A DNA stretch of 64,000 nucleotides from Neurospora intermedia. Its lineage: Eukaryota > Ascomycota > Sordariomycetes > Sordariales > Sordariaceae. The DNA lies in assembly GCA_037102815.1 (NCBI GenBank), contig BTPP01000003.1, positions 5,828,001 to 5,892,000 on the forward strand, in the 5' to 3' direction. Below the pieces are notes generated by a model that worked only from the letters and a program-made list of their open reading frames with translations, was not told where the DNA came from and did no database searches. The translations under genes were made by a program, and so were the position numbers. This document shows positions 1-11,926 of the stretch, piece after piece (the stretch's first letter is position 1; each line of letters begins with the position of its first letter).

Positions 1-2072
1 ACCTTGCAACGCCATGATGATCCAACGGCATCAAAACCCAGCGAATAATCACCGACAGAACCGCAAAATCCACTGGTGACGACGTCGGTGGCGTGAGTAG
101 GTGGGTGGTTTGGGGGGGAAATCTTTCCGCCTCCAGCACCCAGGCACGTGCCAGGGCACCACAAGTGTAATTTGCGTAATTTGGTCGGCGGCAGGGAGTT
201 CCCGTCGGTGATTTGTTGCGTGGGTTCAGTTTTCTCTGAACTGGCGGCATGATGCGGCGAGGGGGGAATCGGAATCGCTTCCAGGTTCGCTTCGCTTGCT
301 GTTGCAGTCGGGCGTGTGTTGCCCGTCTCACTGGCGATTTCTCATTGGTTCAAAACGGATGAGGTAAGAAAAAGTCGGGAAACTGAAAGAGACGATGGTA
401 CCTGGCGCTAAACCGTTTCCGGCTTTCCTTTCGGGAGACAAACCCCCCATGTCTCCCCATTGCGCAATTCCACACCTCTCAAATTGAGTTTGGACGGTGA
501 AGAGCCGCTCTTGTCAAAAGGAAAGATCTCCTGCTCATCGTCGTTACTCACTCACATCGCCGACCATCCTGCGACCGTTTGGGATGAACCCTTGCTTTCT
601 TTCCATCTCCCCCGGAACTATCATCCACCACCAGTCCACCACACATCTGATCATCCCTCAACGCATTCCCGACACATCCTCTGAAAATCCACCCCGTGAG
701 ATTGGTTCAGACACCCTTGTTGACTGGCAATTGTGTACATCCAGATGGAAAAAAAGCTTGTTTGGGCATCCGTCATGTTGATCACTCACACAGTCAGCCA
801 GACCCCCATCCCGATTACATTGCGAACTCCATCTAGATCGTGGGGAGATATCTTGCGGTGAGCGGCAGATGTTGGAAGAAAAGGGGAAATGAGTGAAAAA
901 CTGTTGATCGGGTACGCTCGCCTCAATTGGCTTGCATCATGTTCGACATGCCTACAGGAACAATGAGGCAATTACCTAAGGCTGGATGACATCGTTGGTC
1001 ACAAACCTTAGTCCGAAACCGTGGGGACATATACCTACTCCTTTTCTCCTTTCCTTCGTACATACCCTGTGCACTACAACAGTAAAATTCTGTGGTTTCT
1101 GTCACACAAAGCTGGGACCAGGCAGGGCATGTCCGTCGGCTGTAGCATCGCGACGGAGCTTCCAGTAAAAGCATGATCCGACACTTAGTCTTCCCGTTCT
1201 CATACGGATGGACATCTGCATGTTTACATAAACATCAACAGCCACAAATCGTATGGAAGAAACTGAACCTGCATGCAGCATTCCGTAGGATGCAATCATC
1301 GACAAGAACGCTTACGGTTGGCTAGCAAGGCTTTGTTCTTTCTCGCGAAACAAAGCCACGACCACGATCCCGAAGCCCCTGGTTGTTATAGCCAACCCCG
1401 GTTCTTAGCTTGCAGTGGTCCTATCCGCAAAACGCCCGAAACCACAACTCCATCGCGGTAAAGAAATTTCGGGCTTGAAACACAGGCCGGAAAGAGCCGA
1501 ATTTGATAGGTACCTAGGTGAAACCAACGGTGGCCACGATTCATCGTGGAGAACCGATTTGATTCGGTTCGCTACCTATGCGAGAAGCTTGGTAAGTGTA
1601 GTGTAAGATTCCCTAGGGTACCTGCCCCGTTCAACGTGTCAGCGCTTAGTAGTTCTATACCGACCTCGCTAAGACCGAAAGGCGCGGTGATGAACGGATT
1701 ATGCCGTTGTTGAATGTGAGCAACCAAACGGCAAGGTAAGATGGAAATCTCAGGGCAAAACGCCTTGTAGCAGATTGTGAATGAGTAGCTCATGGGTAAA
1801 ACGACGATAGGTAGCTTTACTGAATACTCCGTGGTATCATCCATTGCTGGGACCATAGCATCCCAACAAGCTGTGTTAAAACCTGTGCGACAATCGATCC
1901 TCATCTGGTTCAAAACCCAAATCACCGCAGCCAATGCTGTAAATCCATAACTCCATATCCCAATTATGTTGGATATCCTTTGTAGTAGAACCCAGACCCG
2001 AACTCCGCGGATATGTCTTTCTGACCTCCCAAGGTCCCGTTCTCCAGCCTCACATCCAATTCCTCCTCTTCA
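1..2072. other. Intergenic region, no supported gene
   Basis: No open frame here has codon structure, domain signatures or splice sites that I can support. The longest frames are short and read as chance. The right end is the 3' flank of the POP7-like gene. Confidence 0.5.
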
Positions 2073-2838
2073 TCAAGTCGCCCGCCATCGAACCCCAACC
2101 TCGACACAACTGACAGCTCTCACCCTCGCCCCGCTCCCCTCCTCTTCCTCGCTCCCATCCTCCCCACCACCATCTTCTTCTTCTGCCCTCACGATATCAT
2201 CCACCCCCCTCACCGTCCTCGTCCTCAACAACACCATTAGGTCCCGCTCCCTCGTAAAGAAACACCCCACCTCCACCGCTTTCTGAATCGCCCTCCCCGT
2301 CGCCACCAAAACCACATCATCTAGCGCGTCTTCCACCGGCCCCAACCCATTCCCGCTTCCTCCCTCTTTACTGCCTGCGCTAGTGGTATCAAGGGCAGCT
2401 ATCCTTGCTGTTAGGGGTAAACCCTTGGTAGACTGTTGTCGCGACATGGACGATCGGGATTCCAACCCTTTGCGCACGCGTTTGACGAGCGACATGAATG
2501 GTGCGTTGGATGTGACTTTTATAATGAGCGTGTGAGGAGCGCGCGGTGGAGGGCGGTAGCCGTCGATGTCGGTGGGTATTGTGGAGAGAGTGGAGGAGCG
2601 GGAGGTGTTGGATGAGGAGAGTCGGTGGGAGAGGGGGGCGGGGAGAGGACGTTTTTGGATGCGGGAGCCTGAGGATGAGAAGAAGGTGGGTTAGTACTTT
2701 GGTTGAGAGTCATTGAAGAGCCGGAGAGAAGCTAAGGGAATGGGGCAAAGGGACGAGAACACGCGTACCTTTGGGGAGAGGAGGCATCTTTTGGTCTGGC
2801 CGGTTAGGCAGCGGTTTGGGTGTTGTTGATGCCTCCAT
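2073..2838 (-). CDS. RNase P/MRP subunit Pop7 (Rpp20 family)
   Basis: Probable protein subunit of RNase P and RNase MRP, the ribonucleoproteins that mature pre-tRNA 5' ends and pre-rRNA. It acts in the nucleus and nucleolus. The model has exon 1 at 2769-2838 and exon 2 at 2073-2668, with a 100-bp intron (GTACGC...CAG), giving 221 residues. Near residue 18 the protein reads MPPLPKGSRIQKRPLP, the hallmark opening of the Alba-like Rpp20/Pop7 fold. The lines TLIIKVTSNAPFMSLVKRVR and DDVVLVATGRAIQKAVEVG, the latter an Alba-type helix, follow. The C-terminus is an acidic Glu/Gly insert ending in a short strand. An alternative start lies at the internal Met 18. It is divergent from the Rogdi-like gene, sharing about 600 bp of upstream DNA. 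The family assignment is by motif recognition and the splice site is inferred. Confidence 0.8.
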
Positions 2839-3441
2839 TGTAGCTGACTGGGCTGATGATACTTTGCGCGACGCGATTCGAGAGTCGTAGAGTTAAGTAC
2901 CGAAAGTTGCTTGGGTTGATGCGCCCGGTGTATTTTTGTGTTCGAATCGCTGATATTTCGGCAAAAGTCAAGATATTGATTCACGGTATGTAGTCTTTGA
3001 ACCGATGAGTCTCACAAACGGATGAATGGGCGTTGTCGACACGATTGATGGCAAACAAGATGGCCAAACGGGTTGTTGCGATGGACAACCTGCGAAATGC
3101 CAAATCAAGAAACCGTCAAGATTCAAGAGAGTGGGGTCACTTGCAACCCCAGATTCTCCTACCGCTTCACCGCCTACTGCATGTAGTTTAGCCTGCTTTT
3201 GTGGCCGCGAAGCTCCCCCACTTGGCTCCATGCACACCAAGCATCCGTCATTGTCCCAATCATTGCCATGTCGTCTTCAACTTGTCCAGCAAAACAACCG
3301 AATAGGCAGCATTTTATCGGCATCCAAATATCATTCTGGTCACGACACGTTGACCATCCGATAATACATACCGGCCAGACAATGGATGCCTGATCCAACA
3401 ACACGAATCACGAACAATACCCTGCCCGACCATCATCAACC
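2839..3441. promoter_or_regulatory. Shared upstream region of two divergent genes
   Basis: About 600 bp between the divergent Pop7-like and Rogdi-like start codons. It must hold both promoters and 5' leaders. I recognise no specific factor site. Confidence 0.4.
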
Positions 3442-4744
3442 ATGTCTGTCGAGATCTGGCCACCTATTGCGCCCGATCAGCTTAAAGTCGCCGTCGAGAC
3501 ATCCCAAGTAAGCATCCATCTTCTTCACCCGAGCTTTAGTCTACTTGCGACACCATGGCTGTAGATATCTGTGAAGGCTGGGAGCTAATTGATTCGCCAT
3601 TTGTGCACCCTCTCCCTCGACAGAAGCGCGAACTCGACTGGCTCGTCCAAGATCTCCGCGAAACCCTCACCAACGTCAAACATGGTCTCGAAGACTGCTA
3701 TGCCTTGCTTGCCCCCGTAGACCCGGGCAGCACCTTGGTACTCAGCACACCACGCAACGAGATTGTCAAAGGTCACATAACTAGAGTCGGCACACGGATA
3801 GTCAAGGGGGTTAGTCGCCATTACCAGTCTCTTCCCCTCCTCCCAGCTTCGACTAATACTCCTTCAACCAGACCATCCACCTCCGCCTGCGCACCCTCCC
3901 CCAACAAACCCTCACCATCAACCCCGACCACCCAATCCACCTCGCGCCGCTCGTCACCTTACACACCCTCCTCACGCACTCCCTCGACCTCCTAACCATG
4001 ACGCTCTCCTTCACGTACCCGTCCGAGTCCGATTCCACGTCCGCCAAATCCCAATCACCATCCTCATCATCATCATCTCCCCAACTCTCCTCCGCCGCGT
4101 TTCTTTCCTCACAACTCCGTCTTCTCTCACAATCCATCTCCGAATCCATCGCCATCCTCAAAGGACCTCCGCTCGTAACAGCCGCCGACCCCTCCTGGAC
4201 TACCCGATCCATCGCTTCTTCGCATTTCGAACCTCCCCTTTCAGCCGCCACCGTGTCAAATCATGGTCATGGTCTTGGAGCGACATCGATACCACCTATA
4301 TCGTTCCATCTAAGTATCCAAGAAAGCAGCATAGTCCTTTGGTTACGAAGTCTCGAAGCGGCCGACGCCCCCGTAGGGTTCGGCACTAAGCTCGCCTTTG
4401 CAATTGGCACGGCACGCAGACTGGAGCATGACGAAGCAGATCGGGTGTTTGGCTTCTGTTGTGGTGGAGAGGGACATGGGGGTCCTGGAGGAAGTCCAGG
4501 GAGTATGATGCCATCACATGGCAGCAATCATAATACGACGAGGTCTACTGGGCAGAATACAGCAGCGGGAACGGGGGCGACGGGGCAACCGGAAGTGGAC
4601 GTCTATGTGCGGGAAAAAGTCCGGGTGGAAAGTGCTGATCCGAGTTTGCTGTCTCTTGCAGCGAAACTGACGGCTTTGGGACACACGCTGGGTTTGGCGA
4701 GGAGGAACTTGGCGGCGGTCATGGGAGAAGAGCTGGAGGATTAG
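3442..4744 (+). CDS. Rogdi / Rav2 family protein (RAVE complex)
   Basis: Predicted homologue of metazoan Rogdi and yeast Rav2, which helps the RAVE complex reassemble V1 with V0 of the vacuolar ATPase. Exons are 3442-3507, 3624-3809 and 3872-4744, with introns of 116 and 62 bp, giving 374 residues. After the first splice the line ETSQKRELDWLVQDL opens the N-terminal helical bundle. VDPGSTLVLSTP and KGHITRVGTRIVKG follow. The second exon junction continues into a TIHLRLRTLPQQTLTI strand region. The C-terminal half has Gly/Ser-rich insertions, then VDVYVREKVRVESADPSLLS and an AKLTALGHTLGLARRNLAAV helix typical of the family. The first acceptor was set by reading frame: only CAG at 3621-3623 joins the two frames. 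Downstream are about 470 bp of convergent 3' flank. Confidence 0.75.
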
Positions 4745-5215
4745 AGGGCCAGACGGCTGCTTCTGTCCGCGAGGGGGAGTAGTGAGACTTGTTTCGGGTC
4801 GGACGGAACGGGGGAGATGGAAAGTGTTTATGCAAGTCGTTGGTGTTGTTGTTCGCATTGGTTGGAGTTGGATAGGACATTTTATACCAAGGGGTTCATG
4901 TGTTGTTTTCGGCATTGTTGTTCGTAGTCAGAGTCTATGGGTTTTAGCAGGCGCTTCGTTCATTAGTATGTAGTATGATAGTTTCTCGAGAATGGGTACA
5001 AACACGATGGGTACAAACACGAATGTTACTTGTTTATGGACTTGCCGACCTGATTGCAATATTCGCCTAGCTCGCTAACACTCCACACAACATAAAACGC
5101 AGCATTTATACATGATGCCGATTAACATCCAGTTCCAATAATTCGTCCATCTCTTGACTACTTGCCCTCGTCAATTCCATCTCCTTGAAATTCCTTCTGG
5201 TTAAAATCCCCGGGC
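4745..5215. other. Convergent 3' flank
   Basis: Sits between the 3' ends of the Rogdi-like and NIPSNAP genes. No gene seen. It contains an imperfect direct repeat of GGGTACAAACACGA near 4994-5021. Confidence 0.5.
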
Positions 5216-6402
5216 TCACGCAACAGGACTCCAAGGCATCGGCACCAAAATCCGGCTCTTCATGGTCTGAATCAGCGGCACAGTCTTATGCACCGTCTCC
5301 GCCCACCCTTTAATCGCCCAACTCTCCTCCCTCTGCCTTCGTCGTTCTTCCAGGTCGGCAAACTGCCACAAGTGATGCACCGTATTCAGGTCGCCAATCT
5401 GCACGAACCAAGCGCCCACTCCTTCCATCACTTCGCGGCGTGCCTTTAGTCCTCTCCGCCAGTGCGTCTCCCACTCGAGCAAGTTACCCGGGTGTAAAGT
5501 GTAGGAGCGCAACTCGAAAATACCGCCTAGTTGACGCGGGGGCGTGGTAGGCCAGAAAGAGAATTCTTGCATTAAAGAGGTGTGGCGCTTGGAAAGGAGG
5601 GGAGCGAGCCGTTTGGAGAAGGAAGAGTGGGCGTTGGAGGGGTGGGAGCTGAGTGAGGAGAGAGAGGAATGCAGGCCTGTGTAGCGCTGGTATTCCCAGA
5701 TGTGGACTTGACACAATTCCATTAGCTCATCATCACCAAACTCAAGACCGGGAAAAACAAAAAGGGGGGAAAAAAGAAAGAATAAAAGAAGGACATACCA
5801 AACGTATCAACATCCCCCACCTCCCCCCGCCAACTGCCCACCAAATGCACTCGATTCTCCGGATCCTGCGCCCACTTTGGGTACCACTCGCCCACCAACC
5901 CCACGTACTCATCCACGCACTCAGGCTTGACTTGGTCAAACGTGATGCTGTGCACGTACTTGCCGCGCGCTAGCACCTGGCTGAAACTCGCTTCAAGGCG
6001 GGCATCCAGTTCCCTTCCTTCTTTGGTGCCGTAGATCAAGTTCGTCAAGGGGCCGGCTTTGCGAGGGGGTTCATGGGCGGCGGCTTCGGCGGCGGCGAGT
6101 TGGGCTGCTTCTGTTTTTTTGTGTAAGTGAAGTGTCAGAAAGAGAAGAACAAGAACAAGAGGAATTGGAGGAGGAGAGTGGAAGGAGGCATGGATGGGTG
6201 ATAACGCACTGGCTTCCTGCTGTCGCTTTTGCTCTGCTAGTTGCTCACGGAATAACTTTTGTTTGGCGTTGAAGGCTTCGACTCCGTTGGGCTTGATGTC
6301 GGCTAGAGAAGGGGTTTTGGAGAGGATCGTGGGAGTGGAGGAAAAGGGCCGGACGACGCCGCATGGAGGGCGCAGGGCGCGGAGGGCTCGTCGTGATAGC
6401 AT
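5216..6402 (-). CDS. NIPSNAP family mitochondrial protein
   Basis: Mitochondrial NIPSNAP-domain protein of uncertain biochemical role. Animal relatives sit at mitochondria and act in quality control. Exons are 6210-6402, 5799-6110 and 5216-5706, with introns of 99 and 92 bp, giving 331 residues. The N-terminus MLSRRALRALRPPCGVVRPF is Arg-rich and lacks acids, as in a matrix-targeting presequence. NLIYGTKEGRELDARLEASF and YVHSITFDQVKPECVDEYVG are typical of the first NIPSNAP ferredoxin-like repeat. FELRSYTLHPGNLLEWETHW begins the second, and HHLWQFADLEERRRQRE is the characteristic late motif. It is divergent from ATP18, about 1.5 kb away. Both acceptors were fixed by frame, and the small alternative frames inside the introns are not coding. 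Confidence 0.85.
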
Positions 6403-7952
6403 TTTGTTTGGGTAATTGACTAAGGAATGTTGTTTGTTGTCTGGAGAGAGTTCGAGTTCGATTGTCGTGGTTGTAAGTCGTGGTAATACTGCTGCTAGTA
6501 GAAATGCGACAAGTCAACGGCGGCCAAATTCGGTAGATGGTCGGTTGTATCCGTTACGCGCAAGTATACCTGGGGTATGTATACTTGTATCGCTCCGTGC
6601 AATGCGACTGTTGCGAAACAAAGGAAGGGGGCAGCCGCGAAACTCGTGGAAATGGGTCGATATGGTCAATTCGATGGCACGACGCAGCTGTGGCAGTGGT
6701 TTGATTCCGGGGTTGGACAACGTCTCGTCTACCAAAAGAAAAGTGGCAGATCGGGTTGTTGTTTGTTGTTGTGTTTCCTTTTCGGTTCCTGAGAGAGGGG
6801 GAAGCAGCTTTCAGAGACAGCAGTTAGCGTGCGGGGAAGCTTCCTTTCTTTTCTCGTCTTCTTAAGTTGCAAGCTAAAGACTGGTAATATACTGCCAACA
6901 ACTAATGAGAAGTAGACAAAGTTTGGTCGGAAAGATGGTCCGAACCAAAGTGAAAAGACTGGAGGGAGGGAGGAGATCAAGAGTTATTGGATGGGCGTAG
7001 GCTGTGCGACGACGGCTTCAGTTCTCAGGGTAGCAATGAGGTGTTATTTCCCCGCAGATTGATTGTCTTGGTCTGGCCTGGATGTGGTGATGTTGTATGC
7101 TGGATTCTGTATGTAAACAAAAAAAGAAAGGGGGAGGTGTAGACATGGACTTTTGGAAAGATGAGGGAAGGGGGGATATGAACAGACAATCACTTGTTTA
7201 TGGGGACAAGAGTTCAGATAGCTTCACTTTCGGGTTCAATGATTCGTTCATCAACATTACCAACTGATACTCCGGTTGCCCTGTTTCCAAGTGTTTACAT
7301 AAATCAGACGATCAACACTGGTCGTGACATGCCCTGGAAGCGCCCTGAACCTGATGCTGAAGCGAGCACTGGCGAGACCAGGCAAAGAGGAGCTGCCCCT
7401 GTCCGGTCTGTTGTCCAGCAGGGTCCTCGAACTCCATTGCCGTTGACTTGTCCACCAATGAAATCTCTCCAAATCAGGCAGCTCCAGACGGGACCATCCC
7501 CGCAAACAGGAGTGCGGGGTATGATGTCACGAAATGGACTCAGGTGTTTGTCACTGACGGAGAAAGCTTTGCACGTGCCGTCAAGCGTGACACGCACGGA
7601 GCACGTACCAACTTCCAGTTCATGGCCAAGTCCAAATCAGCAACCAGCATTGCTAGGTCACGTGCATTACCGTACTTTTCGGTAACTTAGTGGGGATCTT
7701 GATCCAGACATTTCTTCCTTTCCCTTTCCAGACTAGACTGAAAATGACCATCCATGCTTCAAGCGCTTGGAGCTTGGGCCTCTGAGCAATTATTGACACC
7801 TCACATTCCAGGCACCACCCGACATTCAATCGGCCGCGGACGGCAAGCTCACGAAAAACGCTCGCCTGGAACAGAGCCGACCCTTCTTCCGTCACTCTTG
7901 AACAAACCCACTCCCGGACTTCAACCCAGTTAGCCCGCAAACTACCGTCAAC
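6403..7952. promoter_or_regulatory. Divergent intergenic region, NIPSNAP/ATP18
   Basis: About 1.5 kb between divergent starts. Several frames of 60-160 codons overlap on both strands but none shows a domain, a good start context or splice logic, so I treat the segment as promoters and leaders. Confidence 0.45.
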
Positions 7953-8412
7953 ATGTCTTGGTTCGGCGTCACCCCCCTCAAGAAGTTCCCCGCCCCCGTC
8001 TGTATGTTGCCGTCCCCGGATCCCTTTTGCCATCTCAAAGAATGTCTGCTAATGCCTCTGTAAACAGTGGGGCCGATGGCTCCCTTCTTCGCTGCCGGTA
8101 TGCTCCTCCCCCGCGACCTTTAATATCTCCCGGTCCGATCGCCGAACACCCCGACGACATGGCCGACCATGACGACACATACACTGCGACGACAAGGATA
8201 GATGTTGGAAAGAAGCAAAGAACTGACATGGCGCAGGTCTGGTCATCGCCTACGGTATCAACTCTCTCCAGGGCGCTCTCATGCAGTGTACGTCGCGAGC
8301 TTTCCTACGTGTCTCCATCCGGTATCTCCGACTGACCGAATAAACAATAGCCGATGAGTGGAAGAACGACCCCCGCAACATCTACGCCAAGAACAAGGCC
8401 GCCACCCACTAA
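7953..8412 (+). CDS. atp18: ATP synthase subunit J (Atp18/subunit i)
   Basis: Small inner-membrane subunit of the mitochondrial F1Fo ATP synthase that contacts the dimer interface. The gene is missed by simple frame scans because it is cut into four tiny exons: 7953-8001, 8068-8097, 8237-8287 and 8351-8412. The introns are 66, 139 and 63 bp, and all have GT...AG ends. The 63-residue product starts MSWFGVTPLKKFPAPVLGPM. It has one membrane helix (PFFAAGLVIAYGINSLQGAL) and ends DEWKNDPRNIYAKNKAATH. The LKKFPAPV start and the EWKNDPRN motif match yeast Atp18 (KRFPTPI... and FINDPRNPR). The length agrees with the family (about 60 residues). The joined frame is open only with this set of splices, which supports it strongly. 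Confidence 0.88.
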
Positions 8413-9393
8413 GCGATTCCTTTGAAAGAATGGAGGCGACGGTGTGATGATGCAATAGACGACACGAACAAGACAGCTTCTGGCAGACCCTAGACCTATC
8501 GAGAACCCCAATTACCCCCCAATGGACCGTTATTCCCATCATTCGCAGGAACTGGCGCCAGTGTATTATAGAGGGAGAAACATGAAGTGACGTGTGTGTC
8601 GGATGTTTGAATGTTGTGGTTCAACGCAGCCGTGATATGCGCTCATTGACGATTTGAAGAAGACCAACACCAAGAACGATGCGCGAAGAGGAGCTGGAGA
8701 AAGGAGCAAACAGGGAGAGATGATGGAGGACAGGGGTGAACCCGACACATGGCACAGCAAGTGCGTGCAAGATTCGACAATGCGATGCCACTCATACCTC
8801 GATCCATCGATCATTGCGACTCATACCACACGCTTCACCACCAGGAATTGCCAGCAGACGCGCTTCGGCGTGTCGAATTCGCATTCACATTATTTGCCCC
8901 ATTGATATGGATGTGTTCTCACTGGCATAGAACAACCACCCAATCACGGCCCAGGTTGAGAGATGCTTTGTGTTTCAAGGATGCCTGGGAATAAACAGAG
9001 GTTACACCCTTTTGTTTCTGGGGAGTTGGGAATGTTTAGTTTGCGTTGTAACTTTAACTGTATTCAAGTCGAAGGTGAGTGAATCGTAAGCTGGATGAGG
9101 TTTGATTTCTTGGCTTAAGTTGAGGTACGACGTCATATGTTCATGAACTTTAGTCCTCTTAGAGTCAAAAATGTATGAGGAATTGACAACAGCTTAGTTG
9201 TGTTTTTATAACGGTCATATACGGTGTTGTTCTGTGATGCTGGTGGCATTTGTTGCTCTTATCTGGGCCCCTGATTTCTAATCTTACGAGGCTCCGGAGT
9301 CCGGACGGGGGCGTAGTGAGCTCACTCAGCCGAAAATCCGCCGTTTCAAGTCGCATCGACTCGGCCACGACTCATTCTCTTCACCTTTCTCAC
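8413..9393. other. Intergenic region between ATP18 and the FSH gene
   Basis: Holds the ATP18 3' region and the upstream region of the serine hydrolase gene. The overlapping short frames at 8654-8994 show no recognisable features. Confidence 0.45.
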
Positions 9394-10831
9394 ATGTTCC
9401 GCGTCCTCATCCGCACTCCCGCCAGATCATTTCGGATTCTGTGCATTCAACCAACCTCTCGATCAATTTCAACCAGCGGCGTATCCCGATTTACACTTAG
9501 CATCAGAATGGCCGACAGCGTGCAATCAACACCCGTCGAGTCATTGGCGTCGACGCCGGCGCCCAGCGACACTTCCAATACCAATGTGCCCGCCCAGCAC
9601 AACAGCAAGAAGCAAAACAACAAGAAGCAGACCAAACCTCCTCATCCCAATGCCGCCAATGCGAAACCGAAGCCGGTCAAGAAGGAGGTCAGGATATTGA
9701 TGCTTCATGGTACGTTGACGACATTTCCCGATTGCACGGACAATTCATTCAATTGCCCCTCCATCACGCCAGACCCCGCGTCCATCTCACCGAGTGGACT
9801 CACCTCACTCACCGCGCTCACCTTGAGACAATTCCTCATCAGCACCACCACTACCACCACCATGACATTCACAACCCCAGTGCCCAGAATTATTGACCGC
9901 TACCCGCTTCCCATCTTCCAGCAAAAGCCCAGACTAACAAGACAACGCAGGCTACACCCAATCCGGCCCCCTCTTCCGCGCCAAAACCCGCGCTCTGGAA
10001 AAACTCCTCATCAAGGCCCTTTCCCCCTTAAACCTCGTGCCAACCCTCATCTACCCCACCGCCCCCAACCGCCTTTCCGTCTCCGACATCCCGGGCTACG
10101 AACCGTCCACTTCCGACTCCGGCCCGGGCGGAGATAAAGAACTGTCAGATAGTTGGGCCTGGTTCAGGCGGGAGGAGGCCACCTGGAACTATAAGCTGAT
10201 CAACGAGGGGTTTGAGCGGTTGGCGGAGGCCATGAGGGGTGTGAACTTGGAAGGGAGGGAAGTGATTGATGGGCTTGTTACTGACAATAAGGTACAAGTA
10301 GACGGGGAGGGGAAGGAGGGAGAGGAAAGGAAAGAAATGAAAGGGGTGGTCAGGTCAGAAGTGATTGATGGTGTCATTGGGTTCAGTCAGGGCGCAGCGA
10401 TGGCTGCCATGTTGACTGCTGCTATGGAACATTTGGCGCCAGGCCAGCCGCGGCCCGTCCTGACGCCCGACCATGAAGGGTGGGTGAAGCAGATCCGGGA
10501 GGCGAATAAAGGACAGCCGTTCAAGTTCTGCGTGAGCTATAGTGGCTTCTTTGCGCTGCCGCCCGAGTTGGGGTGGTTGTGGGAGCCCAAGGTCAAGACG
10601 CCGACGTTGCATGTTTTGGGTAGCTTGGATACGGTGGTGGAGGAGAGTAGGTCGCGGAGGTTGATTGAGGCTTGTGAGGAGCCCGTGGTGGTGGTGCACC
10701 CGGGAGGACATTATGTGCCGGTGAACAAGGAGTGGGTGGCGCCGTTGGTGGGGTTTATTAGGACGTGTTTGGAGAAGCATCAGAAGACGGAGGAGGAGGG
10801 TGAGAAGAAGAAGGTGGAGGAAAGCGATTGA
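9394..10831 (+). CDS. FSH-type serine hydrolase (alpha/beta fold)
   Basis: Predicted alpha/beta hydrolase of the FSH1 family (the yeast Fsh1/human OVCA2 type), an esterase or thioesterase of unknown natural substrate. Exons are 9394-9709 and 9951-10831, with a 241-bp intron, giving 398 residues. Exon 1 ends in the first strand and oxyanion turn (VRILMLHG). Exon 2 continues YTQSGPLFRAKTRALEK, as in the family. The nucleophile is in GFSQG (Ser codon at 10385-10387). Asp is in LGSLDTVV and His in HPGGHYVP, completing the triad. An insert of charged residues lies before the nucleophile. The start at 9394 gives an Arg/Ser-rich leader that could target mitochondria. A second ATG at 9508 (MADSVQ) gives a 360-residue cytosolic form, so the start is uncertain. 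Confidence 0.82.
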
Positions 10832-11061
10832 GGTGTGAATGGGTAGACGTCTATACAGGTTTGTTGAACTTACAGACAGCAGAGGAATAGATGATAGATC
10901 ACAAGAGAAAATCCTTGGTTTGTCCAGTTTTCACAATAGGTACACTAGTATCATCACTGAGTAAGTTGAGTTTTCTTTACCCGCTGCTTATCATACAAGC
11001 TCACTACTCTCACAGTCATCCATCCATCCACCCCTCATACACAATATGCCCATCAGGCACA

Positions 11062-11926
11062 TCACATCTGACGCAAATTGTGACTAGTCTCCACCACGCT
11101 CTTGGGCGGAATCTCACCCATATCCGCCGCCATATCCGGCTCCCACTCCTCCTCCTCCGCTCCATGTCCATGTGCCTTCCAATGATGACCGCCCCTCGGG
11201 CCCTTGGGCAGCGGCTTTCTGCGATTCAGCTCCAATTCATCCTCATCCCCATAAATGTTTCTCTGCGCCGCCTTTCTGCCATATTCCAGAATGTCCTGGT
11301 CATGATGACGGGGTTTTCCCTCCGTGTTCTCGTAGCCGTGCGCCCGCACCTGGTCGGGCGGCAACAGGTCCGGCCGCGAGTGGTCAAAGGTCTCGTCGAT
11401 GAGTTCCTTGGGATCGAGACCCCAGCCTTTGACGATCTCTTCGTCGATCCGGCCGGGGGAGTGTTGGTAGATGTGTGCCGTTTTGTCTTCGGGGCCGCCG
11501 ACGCCTTCGTAGACGTGGCCGTGGAGGAGACTTTTTTTTTGAAGTTCACATATCAGCGGTTTCGATCTTTTTTTTTCTTTGCTCGCTTCGCTCGATATCA
11601 AATATTTCATGTTGATAAGACAAAAAGGATGCAAACGATAAGAAAAGAAAGACTTACTGCCCCTTATCATCCCGATCGCCGCCCTCGGGCTCCGGAATCT
11701 TCTTGTCCCATGACCGGTTGGTGCACAGGTCCTCGCCGTACCGGATCTCCGTGTCGGGAAACTTCTTGGTCGCCTCGAGGTCGTTGATGCCCGGGGCTTC
11801 GTCCTCGACACCGGCCGGTCGGTGGCCTGTCTTGGCGTACCACGAGTTGAGGTCGCGCTCGGCCTCCTCGGCGAGGGCGTTGAGGTCTTTCTGCTGCTGG
11901 GTTTTGTGGTGTTCGGTGGAAGACAT
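11062..11926 (-). CDS. Uncharacterised hydrophilic fungal protein
   Basis: I do not recognise a named domain. Exons are 11658-11926 and 11062-11530, with a 127-bp intron (GTAAGT...AAG, acceptor after an A-tract), giving 245 residues. The protein is strongly hydrophilic with no signal peptide or membrane helix. It starts MSSTEHHKTQQQKDLNALAE, contains DLNSWYAKTGHRPAG, LLHGHVYEGVGGPEDKTAHI and DPKELIDETFDHSRPDLLPP, and ends in a His/Gly/Glu-rich tail. The ordered composition, correct splice and clean joined frame argue for a real conserved gene. Its 3' end lies about 230 bp from the FSH gene, which is convergent. Confidence 0.7.

Noticed and set aside
1572-1934. 120-codon minus-strand frame
   Set aside because: No domain, signal peptide or splice context. 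Length is compatible with chance in 2 kb of gene-free sequence.
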